Below are positions 1 through 6,511 of a stretch of DNA of 7,625 nt, piece after piece (position 1 is the stretch's first letter; every line of letters starts with the position of its first letter). Source of the DNA: JBPBPI01 sp050954885. GTDB taxonomy: Bacteria; Pseudomonadota; Alphaproteobacteria; Caedimonadales; Caedimonadaceae. The DNA lies in assembly GCA_050954885.1 (NCBI GenBank), contig JBPBPI010000228.1, positions 1 to 7,625 of the forward strand. The letters run 5' to 3'. Position numbers and translations under genes: made by a program. The notes beneath the pieces were generated by a model. It was not told where the DNA came from. It saw only the letters and a list, made by a program, of their open reading frames with translations, and did not search any database.

Positions 1-1
1 T

Positions 2-82
2 CATCTGATGGCCGGATTGATCAATTACCAACTCAGAGATGATAAGCCATCATTAGAAAGCATCCTTAATTTGAATCCTTAA
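2..82 (+). CDS. IS982-like transposase, C-terminal fragment (26 residues visible)
   Basis: This is the tail of a plus-strand reading frame that enters from the left edge and stops at TAA 80-82. It contains HLMAGLINYQLRDDKPSL followed by eight further residues. The last conserved segment of IS982-family DDE transposases has the pattern N-(L/I)-(A/I)-A-G-L-I-x-Y-x4-K-P-S-L, which this matches. A very similar tail is encoded on the minus strand at 7544-7624: 15 of 18 residues are the same, then the ends differ. The catalytic residues are outside the window, so intactness cannot be judged. The family call rests on the C-terminal motif plus the ACCC-type terminal repeat. Confidence 0.65.
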   Translation, partial: HLMAGLINYQLRDDKPSLESILNLNP

Positions 83-2222
83 ACGCAACTCGGGTTTTAT
101 TAAGGCCCCTGTAAGCTTTTGCAATTTGTTTTTGAGGCATCATTGCGAGAGCAGTTTCACCAACTGTAATTTCACCAAGAATTAATTTGGCAACAGGACC
201 TGCACAACCTGTAGGGGCGTGATCGTCGAGTCTGGCAGTATTCTCAAGGGCTTGACGTGGATGTTCAGCTATCCATTGGCCTGCAAGATACATGGCATTG
301 CTGGGGGAATAGGAGACAGACCGTTTATAAAAAGGATTGTAATCAAATTCTCGCGTTTGCGATCGTCCGCGATCCTCGTCCGCGGCATCAATGTCATCAT
401 CATCTTGATCTGGATCTTCATAAAAACTTGGATTTAAGTCAACACTGCTGTCATCTTCTTCGAGGTTGTCATCCAGACTTTCATGTGACGTATCTTCTTG
501 ATCGGAAACGGTGGGGCTGAGTTTGTTTTGATCAGTCTCAGATTTTATCTCAGGCGATGTTGTCCATGGATAACGAAAAGGCAGGTCATCTAGTTCTTTA
601 TCTTCTGTGGAATCTGGCTTTGGAATAAAATAAACATCGATTTCCTCATCCTTGAACGTACTTCTATATTCTTTTGATACATATTTGTGTTTTTTGCCTG
701 ATATTTTATCTTGCAGAAAAACTTCCGCCTGACCATTTTGGATGGATTGTCCGAGTGAGCGATAAAAATCTTCGGGAATATTATCAACATCCACAAAATA
801 CCAATGGCTAAGACCTGAAATACCACCTTTTGGGTAACGGACATATTTGTCCTTTAAACCAAGTAGTGTATACAAAATTAAATGTGTTGTATCTTGATGA
901 CCACCTATTATGGCAAAAGTGGGCATAATTCTTTCAGGATTAAGTTCGGAAGGGCAACATCCACCATAGTAAAATAAAGGTGTACTATTATGGGATTTTC
1001 TTCCACAAGAATCTGTTGTGTACCAGTTATTTGAATTTACTATCTCAGAACAACTGCTTATTTCAGGTTGAGTCTGTACATAAAAATTTTTACGGTAAAC
1101 AAGATTATCTTCATCAAATAGAAGTTGAAATTTTTTACCCAATTGTGTACCATGAAAACGATCCCTATGGTAGTTGCCTAGAAATACAACATTTTGATAT
1201 CGAAGCTCAACGGCTTTATGCCAACTTAATCGAGCTAAATTTTCATAACCACCATACGCAGAAGAAATATCATAAAAAGGAACCGATTTGTGAGATCGTC
1301 CATTATGATTATGTGTAACCAACGGTGAATTTTGCAAAGAAGGATCAGAAATTTGAAAGGGAATAGGCTTAATGTTGACACGTAATACAAGATCACTTGG
1401 TAATTCGTCTTCAATTTTGATCATCTTTAGCACAAATGTGATGTCCACCGCTGTATGATCAGGCCCTTTGGGGTCGTGTTTGTAATCTTCAGAAATGTAG
1501 CAGTATTTTTCTTTGGTTGTTTGATCTTCCAAAATAACTTCGGCCAGACCTTGTTTCAGGTGTTCAGAGAGCGGTAAAAGAGCTGATGAGGGTAATGAAT
1601 CAGTGAAATATACAAACCAACCGTCTGGCTTTTTACCGCCTTCAAGGGTCATATTGTGTACTTCTTTTAGTCTTCCAGCCTGATGAAGCTTAAGATACGG
1701 CTTTTCACCTTCAGGTATTATATAAGATCCGCCTTCTTTGGCAGGAGATGTAACCTTAAACTGAGCAAAAAAATTTTGGATTTTATCTAGACTGTGATCT
1801 GGATGATAAAATCCCCCATAAGCTAGTAAAGGGATGCTATGTTTGGTAGAACGACCTTTGTGATCAACAGTTTCCCATTGATTATTTTTCCAAGTATAAC
1901 TTTGAAATATGAGAGGTTTTGTTTGAATCGGAAATTCTATTTTATAAACAAGTTTATCTTGGGGAAGGCAAAGTTGAAAATTTTCAATAATTTGTTCTTT
2001 TTGACTGTTTTGATTTTCTAAAACACTAAAATCTTGAAAGTAAAGCTCAACGGCACGATGCCAATAATGTGAAAAATCACTATTATCTTTGGAATATGTG
2101 GTTTGAGTTTCTGGTGCATAAAAAGGGACAGCTTCACTTGTAATTATTTCGTCTCTATCAGAGATATCATAACGAGAAAATTGAATTTGAGTGTCGGTAT
2201 TTTTTAAAAGGAAGAGGAACAA
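66..2222 (-). CDS. Large repeat-containing protein of unknown function, main body; probably the downstream part of a frameshifted secreted-protein gene
   Basis: I do not recognise a family. The 718-codon frame contains two tandem copies of a roughly 230-250 residue unit (about residues 1-265 and 278-533). Shared landmarks are VPFY (32/314), W-H-(R/K)-AVEL (54/335), FQL...LVY (82/365), a GR..H..(I/T)PL..YGG block (123/407), G-AEV-L-D (225/497) and YxSxEY (242/514). A third GR....PFY near 619-631 may be a decayed extra copy. Residues 571-618 form an acidic Asp/Glu-rich linker, and residues 620-709 have no recognised domain. There is no ATG at the front: the only usable start is TTG at 2222, an in-frame stop lies just upstream, and no clear signal peptide is encoded. 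The upstream minus-strand ORF (2167-2625) supplies a signal peptide in the other frame. The last nine codons (TRVAFKDSN) are IS sequence, so the natural C-terminus is lost. Confidence 0.7.
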   Translation of the reverse strand: MFLFLLKNTDTQIQFSRYDISDRDEIITSEAVPFYAPETQTTYSKDNSDFSHYWHRAVELYFQDFSVLENQNSQKEQIIENFQLCLPQDKLVYKIEFPIQTKPLIFQSYTWKNNQWETVDHKGRSTKHSIPLLAYGGFYHPDHSLDKIQNFFAQFKVTSPAKEGGSYIIPEGEKPYLKLHQAGRLKEVHNMTLEGGKKPDGWFVYFTDSLPSSALLPLSEHLKQGLAEVILEDQTTKEKYCYISEDYKHDPKGPDHTAVDITFVLKMIKIEDELPSDLVLRVNIKPIPFQISDPSLQNSPLVTHNHNGRSHKSVPFYDISSAYGGYENLARLSWHKAVELRYQNVVFLGNYHRDRFHGTQLGKKFQLLFDEDNLVYRKNFYVQTQPEISSCSEIVNSNNWYTTDSCGRKSHNSTPLFYYGGCCPSELNPERIMPTFAIIGGHQDTTHLILYTLLGLKDKYVRYPKGGISGLSHWYFVDVDNIPEDFYRSLGQSIQNGQAEVFLQDKISGKKHKYVSKEYRSTFKDEEIDVYFIPKPDSTEDKELDDLPFRYPWTTSPEIKSETDQNKLSPTVSDQEDTSHESLDDNLEEDDSSVDLNPSFYEDPDQDDDDIDAADEDRGRSQTREFDYNPFYKRSVSYSPSNAMYLAGQWIAEHPRQALENTARLDDHAPTGCAGPVAKLILGEITVGETALAMMPQKQIAKAYRGLNKTRVAFKDSN
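77..95 (-). repeat. Terminal inverted repeat of the left IS
   Basis: Read on the minus strand from 95 inward the sequence is ACCCGAGTTGCGTTTAAGG. It matches the right copy's terminus ACCCGAGTTATGCTTAAGG (7531-7549, plus strand) at 16 of 19 positions. The transposase stop codon TAA is embedded in the repeat in both copies. Confidence 0.8.
624..1391 (-). repeat. Protein-level tandem repeat, copy 2
   Basis: Copy 2 runs from LVLR...PIPF through VPFY, WHKAVEL, GRKSHNSTPLFYYGG and GQAEVFLQD to YFIPKP. A shorter sub-motif, GR..H..(V/I/T)P followed by YGG, also occurs at the front of this copy (GRSHKSVPFY...AYGG). The unit itself may thus have been built from smaller duplications. Confidence 0.7.
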
Positions 2223-2241
2223 GTTTGGTCCGTAATGTCAA
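1428..2241 (-). repeat. Protein-level tandem repeat, copy 1 (spans the frameshift)
   Basis: Copy 1 runs from LTLR...PLPF (encoded in the 2167-2625 frame) through the VPFY, WHRAVEL, GRSTKHSIPLLAYGG and GLAEVILED landmarks in the 66-2222 frame. It aligns with copy 2 (624-1391) along its whole length. Identity is limited to scattered motifs, so the duplication is old. Confidence 0.7.
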
Positions 2242-2625
2242 TTTTTTAGGAAAATTGGGGGGCACCACACCATTGCGACAATAAACACTTTGCAGGTTTT
2301 GATATTGTTGATTGACCATACACGAAAGCTGTTCAAGGGAAGATCCTTTCATACAAGCCTGTTGAGTTTGTCTGAGGAATCTTGACATTCCTTCTAATAA
2401 TTGTTGTTTGGTATTGCCTTCTTCTTGACGCAGAAGTTTTTGACGCGCTTTTTCAGCTTTTGCATTTTGATTAAATTTGTCTTCAAATTTTTCCTTTAAT
2501 TTAAGAAAAACTTGATATGATTGATCGTCTTTTTCAGATGTTGATGCTTTAACATGGCTTGATATAGCGCAAATGTTTAAAGATAAAGACAACAAAATTA
2601 GAAAAATATTTTTCAAACAGGTCAT
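2167..2625 (-). CDS. Signal-peptide-bearing N-terminal part of the same (frameshifted) repeat protein; otherwise a small secreted helical protein
   Basis: ATG at 2625 is preceded by AAAGG nine bases upstream (2635-2639), so this is a well-supported start. The 152-residue frame opens with a Sec signal peptide: Lys5, a hydrophobic stretch IFLILLSLSLNI, and likely cleavage after the VKA at residues 25-27. A charged, Lys/Gln/Glu-rich, predicted helical segment follows (about 31-90), then three cysteines (91, 102, 116). Residues 129-140 (LTLRTKLVPLPF) match LVLRVNIKPIPF at the start of repeat 2 in the downstream protein. Residues after 140 match nothing, whereas the alternative frame continues the repeat. 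I therefore read everything after the A6 run at 2200-2205 as out-of-frame. If it is instead an independent gene, it would be a 152-residue exported protein overlapping the next gene by 56 bases. Confidence 0.75.
   Translation of the reverse strand: MTCLKNIFLILLSLSLNICAISSHVKASTSEKDDQSYQVFLKLKEKFEDKFNQNAKAEKARQKLLRQEEGNTKQQLLEGMSRFLRQTQQACMKGSSLEQLSCMVNQQYQNLQSVYCRNGVVPPNFPKKLTLRTKLVPLPFKKYRHSNSIFSL
2200..2209 (-). other. Homopolymer site (TTTTAAAAAA on the minus strand) where the reading frame changes
   Basis: The upstream frame reads CCT TTT AAA AAA TAC and stops at 2167. The repeat-bearing frame reads CTT TTA AAA AAT ACC. Moving between them needs a +1 shift, or loss of one A, within the short interval between the downstream frame's upstream TGA (about 2239) and the upstream frame's stop (2167). 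The A6 run is the only sizeable homopolymer in that interval. Confidence 0.6.
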
Positions 2626-2634
2626 AAATGGAAA

Positions 2635-2639
2635 CCTTT
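2635..2639 (-). promoter_or_regulatory. Ribosome binding site for the signal-peptide ORF
   Basis: AAAGG lies nine bases upstream of ATG 2625 on the minus strand. It contrasts with the TTG at 2222, which has no comparable site, and so supports 2625 as the genuine start of the locus. Confidence 0.55.
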
Positions 2640-2672
2640 AATTAAAAATGTAGGTAATAAAGACTATTAAAA

Positions 2673-2678
2673 ATTATA
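2673..2678 (-). promoter_or_regulatory. Possible -10 element for the minus-strand secreted protein gene
   Basis: A perfect TATAAT on the minus strand lies about 48 bases upstream of ATG 2625. The best -35 at 17-base spacing (TATGAT, 2696-2701) is poor. In DNA this AT-rich, chance TATAAT boxes are common. Confidence 0.25.
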
Positions 2679-2753
2679 ATTAAAATCAATAACTTATCAT
2701 AAAAATTTTTTCTGATTTTGTCTTAGTTTACAAATCTATCTCTGTTATCAAGA

Positions 2754-2781
2754 TTGCAACATTTCAGAAATCCGCTATAGT
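2754..2781 (+). promoter_or_regulatory. Candidate promoter for the ccm operon
   Basis: TTGCAA (2754-2759) and TATAGT (2776-2781) are separated by 16 bases, a reasonable sigma-70-type arrangement. It lies about 60 bases ahead of ccmC in the divergent intergenic region. A second perfect TATAAT at 2826-2831 has no -35 partner. No operator was recognised. Confidence 0.35.
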
Positions 2782-2843
2782 CAAAGAAAATTAATTTCAG
2801 GATCATGATTGATCAAAAGGCAAGATATAATAAATAATTTATA

Positions 2844-3584
2844 ATGATTTTTTCATCTCTAACACCCTTTAAAATAGTTTCATTTTTGCATGCCATGAGT
2901 CCTTGGTTGGGTCGTATTTTTATCGCTTTTTTGATATCAGGGCTTTATTTTGCCTTTATAAAATCACCCCAAGATTATCAACAAGGCGAGATGGTGCGAT
3001 TGATGTATGTTCATGTGCCGGCATCATGGTTGTGTATCGCGGTTTATTTATTGATGGCCATTTCTGCCGCCGTAGGATTTGTCACCAAGCACCCTTTGTT
3101 TGATCTCACAATTAAAGCCGCAGCCCCCATTGGCGCAAGTTTCACTATGATCAGCCTTATCACAGGATCGCTTTGGGGTCTGCCCATGTGGGGGACATGG
3201 TGGGTGTGGGATGCGCGTTTGACATCGGTGTTGATCCTGTTCATTTTATATATTGGCTATATTGTGCTAGTAGATGCCTATAAAGGATCAGCCCAAGGCC
3301 TTAAGTTTGGCAGTGTTTTAATTCTAATGGGTGCCATAAATATTCCCATCATCAAATGGTCAGTTAATTGGTGGACAACATTGCATCAACCGGCCAGTTT
3401 TTTACGCCTGGGCGGCAGTGCCATCCATCCCAGCATGCTTTTGCCTCTCTTGCTGATGAGTGCCGCCTATGGCTTTTTCTTTCTGTGGATCTTGACGTGG
3501 CGTTTGGAAATTGAGATTTTAAAAAGAAAAGTTATGGCTTTCGAAGACCGACAACATGCATCTATATCCATGACTCAGGCTTAA
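2844..3584 (+). CDS. ccmC: CcmC, haem-handling membrane protein of cytochrome c maturation
   Basis: CcmC presents haem on the periplasmic face of the inner membrane for covalent loading onto CcmE, working with CcmD and the CcmAB ATPase. The 246-residue length and six hydrophobic segments fit the family. The tryptophan-rich WWD signature is at residues 111-126 (WGLPMWGTWWVWDARL). The two periplasmic haem-ligand histidines known in E. coli CcmC (His60, His184) correspond to His57 (YVHVP) and His181 (TLHQP). An in-frame TAA at 2835 prevents extension upstream of ATG 2844. No good Shine-Dalgarno lies at normal distance: the nearest, AAAAGG, is at 2815-2820, and an in-frame ATG at 2895 is an alternative that would remove N-terminal residues. 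ccmD follows after two bases, so this is the first gene of the operon visible here. Confidence 0.96.
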   Translation: MIFSSLTPFKIVSFLHAMSPWLGRIFIAFLISGLYFAFIKSPQDYQQGEMVRLMYVHVPASWLCIAVYLLMAISAAVGFVTKHPLFDLTIKAAAPIGASFTMISLITGSLWGLPMWGTWWVWDARLTSVLILFILYIGYIVLVDAYKGSAQGLKFGSVLILMGAINIPIIKWSVNWWTTLHQPASFLRLGGSAIHPSMLLPLLLMSAAYGFFFLWILTWRLEIEILKRKVMAFEDRQHASISMTQA

Positions 3585-3586
3585 AA

Positions 3587-3739
3587 ATGACAGCTATTTT
3601 TATACAATCCCATAAATATCTTTTTTATATCCTGACCGCTTATGGGGTTGCCTTTGGGATCTTTAGTATTCTAGTTTTGGTGTCTTGGTATCAACTTAAA
3701 GGTGTCCGCAAGAGGCATGCACAACTTGTAAGCAAATGA
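3587..3739 (+). CDS. ccmD: CcmD, small membrane subunit of the haem-release complex
   Basis: This is a 50-residue protein with one transmembrane helix (about residues 13-35) that starts two bases after the ccmC stop and overlaps ccmE by four bases (ATGA at 3736-3739). CcmD proteins are short single-span proteins with a conserved aromatic just before or within the helix and a basic cytoplasmic tail. Here HKYLFYILTAYG leads into the helix and KGVRKRH follows it. In E. coli, CcmD is needed to release haem-loaded CcmE from the CcmABCD complex. Sequence conservation in this family is low, so the call rests on position, size, topology and the Tyr-Gly motif. Confidence 0.9.
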   Translation: MTAIFIQSHKYLFYILTAYGVAFGIFSILVLVSWYQLKGVRKRHAQLVSK

Positions 3740-4206
3740 CGCCTCGACAAAAACAACGATTTAAATTTTTGGCTTTTGCAGGGACGTCCGTATCACTCGG
3801 GCTTGGATTACTGTTGTTTTGTCTTCAAGAAAACATGATGTATTTTTATACGCCTTCTGATCTTAAGGGCGAGGCCATAAAGGTAAGAAATATCTTTGCA
3901 CAAAAAAAGATTCGTTTAGGGGGCTTGGTCAAAGAAGGAACCGTCCGGCAAGACGCAACTTCTCTTAATGTTCTTTTTGACATTTGGGATCAACAGCATA
4001 GTATACATGTATCTTATCGAGGTGTTCTGCCTGATTTGTTCAGGGAAGGGCAAGGCGTTGTGGTTGAAGGATTTTTTAAAAATAATCAATTTCAAGCGAC
4101 TTTGGTTTTGGCAAAACATGATGAAAATTATAGACCCCCTGACGTTTCAAAAGATCTTTTAAATAAAGTGAATAAATCAATGATATCAGGCACTTTAAAA
4201 AAATGA
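3736..4206 (+). CDS. ccmE: CcmE, periplasmic haem chaperone
   Basis: CcmE binds haem covalently through a histidine and ferries it from CcmC/CcmD to the CcmF/H ligase. The 156-residue protein has a basic cytoplasmic start (MTPRQKQRFK), one N-terminal membrane anchor (about residues 11-30), a beta-barrel (OB-fold) domain with typical motifs (RLGGLVKEGTV, near 60-70; YRGVLPDLFREGQGVVVEG, 94-112), and the haem-attachment motif LAKHDENYRPP. In it His128 is the covalent ligand and Tyr132 the axial ligand of the HxxxY class, so it is not the archaeal/delta CxxxY variant. It overlaps ccmD and ccmF by four bases each (ATGA), implying translational coupling. Confidence 0.97.
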   Translation: MTPRQKQRFKFLAFAGTSVSLGLGLLLFCLQENMMYFYTPSDLKGEAIKVRNIFAQKKIRLGGLVKEGTVRQDATSLNVLFDIWDQQHSIHVSYRGVLPDLFREGQGVVVEGFFKNNQFQATLVLAKHDENYRPPDVSKDLLNKVNKSMISGTLKK

Positions 4207-6491
4207 TTGAATGGGGTGAAAGTGCGCTCATTGCCCTGATCATCGTATCCTTAGGTCAACTTTTGATGCCTTTGTTGATGACCAAAATAAGTCAAGTTTT
4301 AGACTCTGATAACAAAAATAACCTTTTTTTAAAAATTTCTTGTTTTATACAATATTTTCAATTTTTTTTGATCAGCTTTTCTTTTCTGTCGTTAATTTAT
4401 GCCTATGTTGTGACCGATCTGCGGGTTTTTAATGTGGTTATGAATACTCACCAAGAAGCCTCATTGCTGTACCGTATCACAGGAGTTTGGGGCAATCATG
4501 AAGGATCGATGATCTTATGGCTATGGATTTTGCTGTTTTATGGCACGGCCGTGGCTATCTTTTCACCGTGTCCTGCAAGACTTAAAATTTATACCTTAAG
4601 CATGCAAAGCTTTTTCACCTTTATCTTTGGTTTGTTTGTTTTTTTTACCTCAAATCCATTTTTAAAAGCCGCAGTGCCGTATCTGACGGGCCGAGATTTA
4701 AATCCAATTTTACAAGATCCTGCCTTGGCTTTTCATCCACCCACCTTGTATTTGGGTTTTGTGGGATTTTCTATCGTCCTTAGTTTCGCGCTGGCCTCTT
4801 TATTGCAAAAAGAAGTGAATGGTGGGTGGATAAAATGGGCGCGTCCCTGGGCGTTGATTGCTTGGAGCTTTTTAAGTGTTGGCATCGCGATGGGCAGTTG
4901 GTGGGCTTATTATGAATTGGGCTGGGGCGGATGGTGGTTTTGGGATCCGGTTGAAAATGCCTCATTAATGCCGTGGCTTGCAGGTGTGGCGCTGATTCAT
5001 GCCTTTGCGTTGGTGCTTAAGAATCAGTCGGGTCTGAAGTGGGCTTATTGTTTATCTATTTTTACTTTTCTATTAAGTTTGCTGGGGACATTTTTGGTCA
5101 GGTCAGGGGCTTTGTCATCTGTTCATTCCTTTGCCAGCGATCCTCAGCGGGGTCTGTTTCTATTAGGGATATTGATCATGACCGCTGTGTTTTCTGTGAT
5201 CATTTTGTTTAGGGGATTTAAAAAAATAGATCAACCGCCACAAAAACATTGGTCACAGCGGGCGGGGTTGATTATCATCAACAATTATTTTGTGATGGCA
5301 CTTGTGTCAATTGTGATTTTGGGCACCCTGTATCCTTTAATATTGGAAAGTATCACCGGCACATTGATGACCGTAGGACCGCCTTATTACAGTTGGACCT
5401 TTGCACCGTTCGTCTTAATTTTACTGATTTTAATGGGATTGAGTTACACCACATCTTGGGGACCTGGCGTAAAGAAACCCATCAATCTCTGGGGGCCTTT
5501 GTCGTTAACTTTGAGTTTATTGGTTATTTTATGGTGGCAGCACGGTAAAGATGTCTTGAGTATTTTGATGATAGGGGGCGCCGCGTGGATGATATTGGCA
5601 ACCCTTCAACATGTGATTCAAAAAAGATCTAACGCTTCTTTGTCATGGCCCATGATTTTGGCGCATGGGGGACTGGCCCTGTCAATTTTGGGTATGGGTT
5701 TAGACACCTTAGGCAAGCAAGAAAATTTAGTTGGGTTAAAGGCAGGCGATAGTATTGAGTTTCAAGGCTACAAAATAACTTTAAAATCCCTCACACAGCA
5801 CGATTATCCCACCTATAAAGCCGAGCGCGCCAGTGTTCAATTGGAAAAAGGGTCGCATTTATCTCTTTTAACGCCTGAAAAACGATATTATGCCAGCCAC
5901 GAAACTTTGACCACAGAAACTGCGCTTTATCATACTTGGCTGAGCAATTTATATTTTGCCCTGGGCGGCGCACTGCCTGGGGAAAGATGGACCCTTAGGA
6001 TTTATTATCATCCCTGGGTCGAGCTGATTTGGTTGGGGGGATTGTTAATGGCATTGGGTGGATTTGTAGCGTCAGTTCCCAAAATTTGGCAAAGAAGACC
6101 CTGGAAAAATTCTTTGGTTGGATTGATTTTTATGTTCAGTATTTGTGAAGGACAGACTGTTGAAATTGGCGAACGTTTGATTGATCCCGTGTTGGAACAA
6201 CGGGCGCGTGATATCTCTCTTAATCTTAAATGTCCGGTGTGTGCAGGGCAATCCATTGACGATTCCCATGCACCGATGGCCAAAGATTTACGTCGCCACG
6301 TGCGCGAAAATATCTTAGAGGGAAAAACTGATCAAGAAATTTATGCCCTCATGAAAGCACAATATGGCGAAAGTGTCTTATTTGAACCCACGGTCAATAT
6401 TGAAAATTCTGTCTTGTGGATCATACCGTTGCTTGCGGCTTTTGGCGGGATTGCTTTTATCAGATCCTATTTTTTTAAAAATCGTTCCTAA
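4203..6491 (+). CDS. ccmF: CcmF-CcmH fusion: cytochrome c haem lyase with a C-terminal thiol-reductant domain
   Basis: Residues 1 to about 632 form a full-length CcmF (E. coli CcmF is near 650). It has many transmembrane segments, GRDLNPILQDPALAFHPP at 163-180 and the WWD signature LGWGGWWFWDPVENASLMPW (239-258). Four histidines, His178, His266, His308 and His488, match the E. coli haem-ligand set (His173, 261, 303, 491). The usual closing segment ends in WLGGLLMALGG (610-620). Without a stop, the frame continues through a basic linker (WQRRPWKN) and a hydrophobic signal/anchor stretch (about 637-648) into CcmH. That part has ERLIDPVLEQRARDIS, the cysteine pair LKCPVC (Cys677, Cys680), QSIDDS, and a C-terminal membrane helix (736-755). 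CcmH domains normally read LRCxxCQ; here the residue after the second cysteine is Ala, with Gln two further on. CcmF ligates haem to apocytochrome c and CcmH keeps its CxxCH thiols reduced. The topology of the fusion is consistent, with the cysteine domain in the periplasm. The start ATG overlaps the ccmE stop. Confidence 0.93.
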   Translation: MIEWGESALIALIIVSLGQLLMPLLMTKISQVLDSDNKNNLFLKISCFIQYFQFFLISFSFLSLIYAYVVTDLRVFNVVMNTHQEASLLYRITGVWGNHEGSMILWLWILLFYGTAVAIFSPCPARLKIYTLSMQSFFTFIFGLFVFFTSNPFLKAAVPYLTGRDLNPILQDPALAFHPPTLYLGFVGFSIVLSFALASLLQKEVNGGWIKWARPWALIAWSFLSVGIAMGSWWAYYELGWGGWWFWDPVENASLMPWLAGVALIHAFALVLKNQSGLKWAYCLSIFTFLLSLLGTFLVRSGALSSVHSFASDPQRGLFLLGILIMTAVFSVIILFRGFKKIDQPPQKHWSQRAGLIIINNYFVMALVSIVILGTLYPLILESITGTLMTVGPPYYSWTFAPFVLILLILMGLSYTTSWGPGVKKPINLWGPLSLTLSLLVILWWQHGKDVLSILMIGGAAWMILATLQHVIQKRSNASLSWPMILAHGGLALSILGMGLDTLGKQENLVGLKAGDSIEFQGYKITLKSLTQHDYPTYKAERASVQLEKGSHLSLLTPEKRYYASHETLTTETALYHTWLSNLYFALGGALPGERWTLRIYYHPWVELIWLGGLLMALGGFVASVPKIWQRRPWKNSLVGLIFMFSICEGQTVEIGERLIDPVLEQRARDISLNLKCPVCAGQSIDDSHAPMAKDLRRHVRENILEGKTDQEIYALMKAQYGESVLFEPTVNIENSVLWIIPLLAAFGGIAFIRSYFFKNRS

Positions 6492-6511
6492 AAACTAAAG
6501 ATTTATTAAGG

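Larger units (their letters stand above)
1..95 (+). mobile_element. 3' end of an IS982-like insertion sequence (left copy, truncated by the window edge)
   Basis: The first 95 bases carry the end of a transposase reading frame on the plus strand, and its stop codon lies inside a terminal inverted repeat that ends in ...CTCGGGT at base 95. The same terminus, in inverted orientation, occurs at 7531-7549, which fixes this boundary. IS982-family elements are known for ends starting with ACCC and transposases ending in a motif like AGLI-Y....KPSL, both seen here. The element is oriented with its 3' end facing the cargo. Its 5' part lies outside the window. It is inserted in the 3' end of the minus-strand repeat-protein gene. 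Confidence 0.75.
66..2625 (-). pseudogene. Composite interpretation: one secreted repeat-protein gene, frameshifted near 2200-2209 and truncated at its 3' end by the IS
   Basis: Dropping one A from the A6 run (minus strand, 2205-2200) joins the two frames as ...PLPF-K-NTDTQ... and gives an uninterrupted protein of about 852 residues with signal peptide, helical segment, two large repeats, acidic linker and C-terminal region. Repeat homology supports the join: the PxPF anchor is in the first frame and the VPFY anchor in the second, 25 residues apart. The same anchors in repeat 2 lie in one frame, 24 residues apart. A real inactivating mutation, transcriptional slippage on the A-run, or an assembly error would all give this picture. 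The long open downstream frame suggests the lesion is recent or bypassed. Confidence 0.6.

Noticed and set aside
257..520. Plus-strand ORF with a His/Asp-rich stretch
   Set aside because: It is the antisense reading of the acidic linker codons of the minus-strand gene, so its composition is a by-product.
980..1318. Plus-strand 112-codon open frame opposite the repeat protein
   Set aside because: It lies antisense inside the repeat-bearing frame, has no ribosome binding site and no recognisable motif, and is best explained as a shadow of the coding strand.
2809..2816. TTGATCAA palindrome ahead of ccmC as an operator
   Set aside because: It is a short 8-base palindrome in AT-rich DNA, with no second half-site or recognised regulator consensus.
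2826..2831. TATAAT as the ccmC promoter -10
   Set aside because: No -35 element lies at a suitable distance, and it would place the transcript start almost at the start codon. The 2754/2776 pair is preferred.
2895..3584. Shorter ccmC starting at ATG 2895
   Set aside because: No better ribosome binding site precedes it, and the N-terminal residues from 2844 fit normal CcmC length.
6132..6491. Separate ccmH starting at ATG 6132 (or TTG 6114)
   Set aside because: The frame is continuous with ccmF, there is no good ribosome binding site, and the ATG start would remove most of the signal/anchor segment. It is kept only as an alternative to the fusion.
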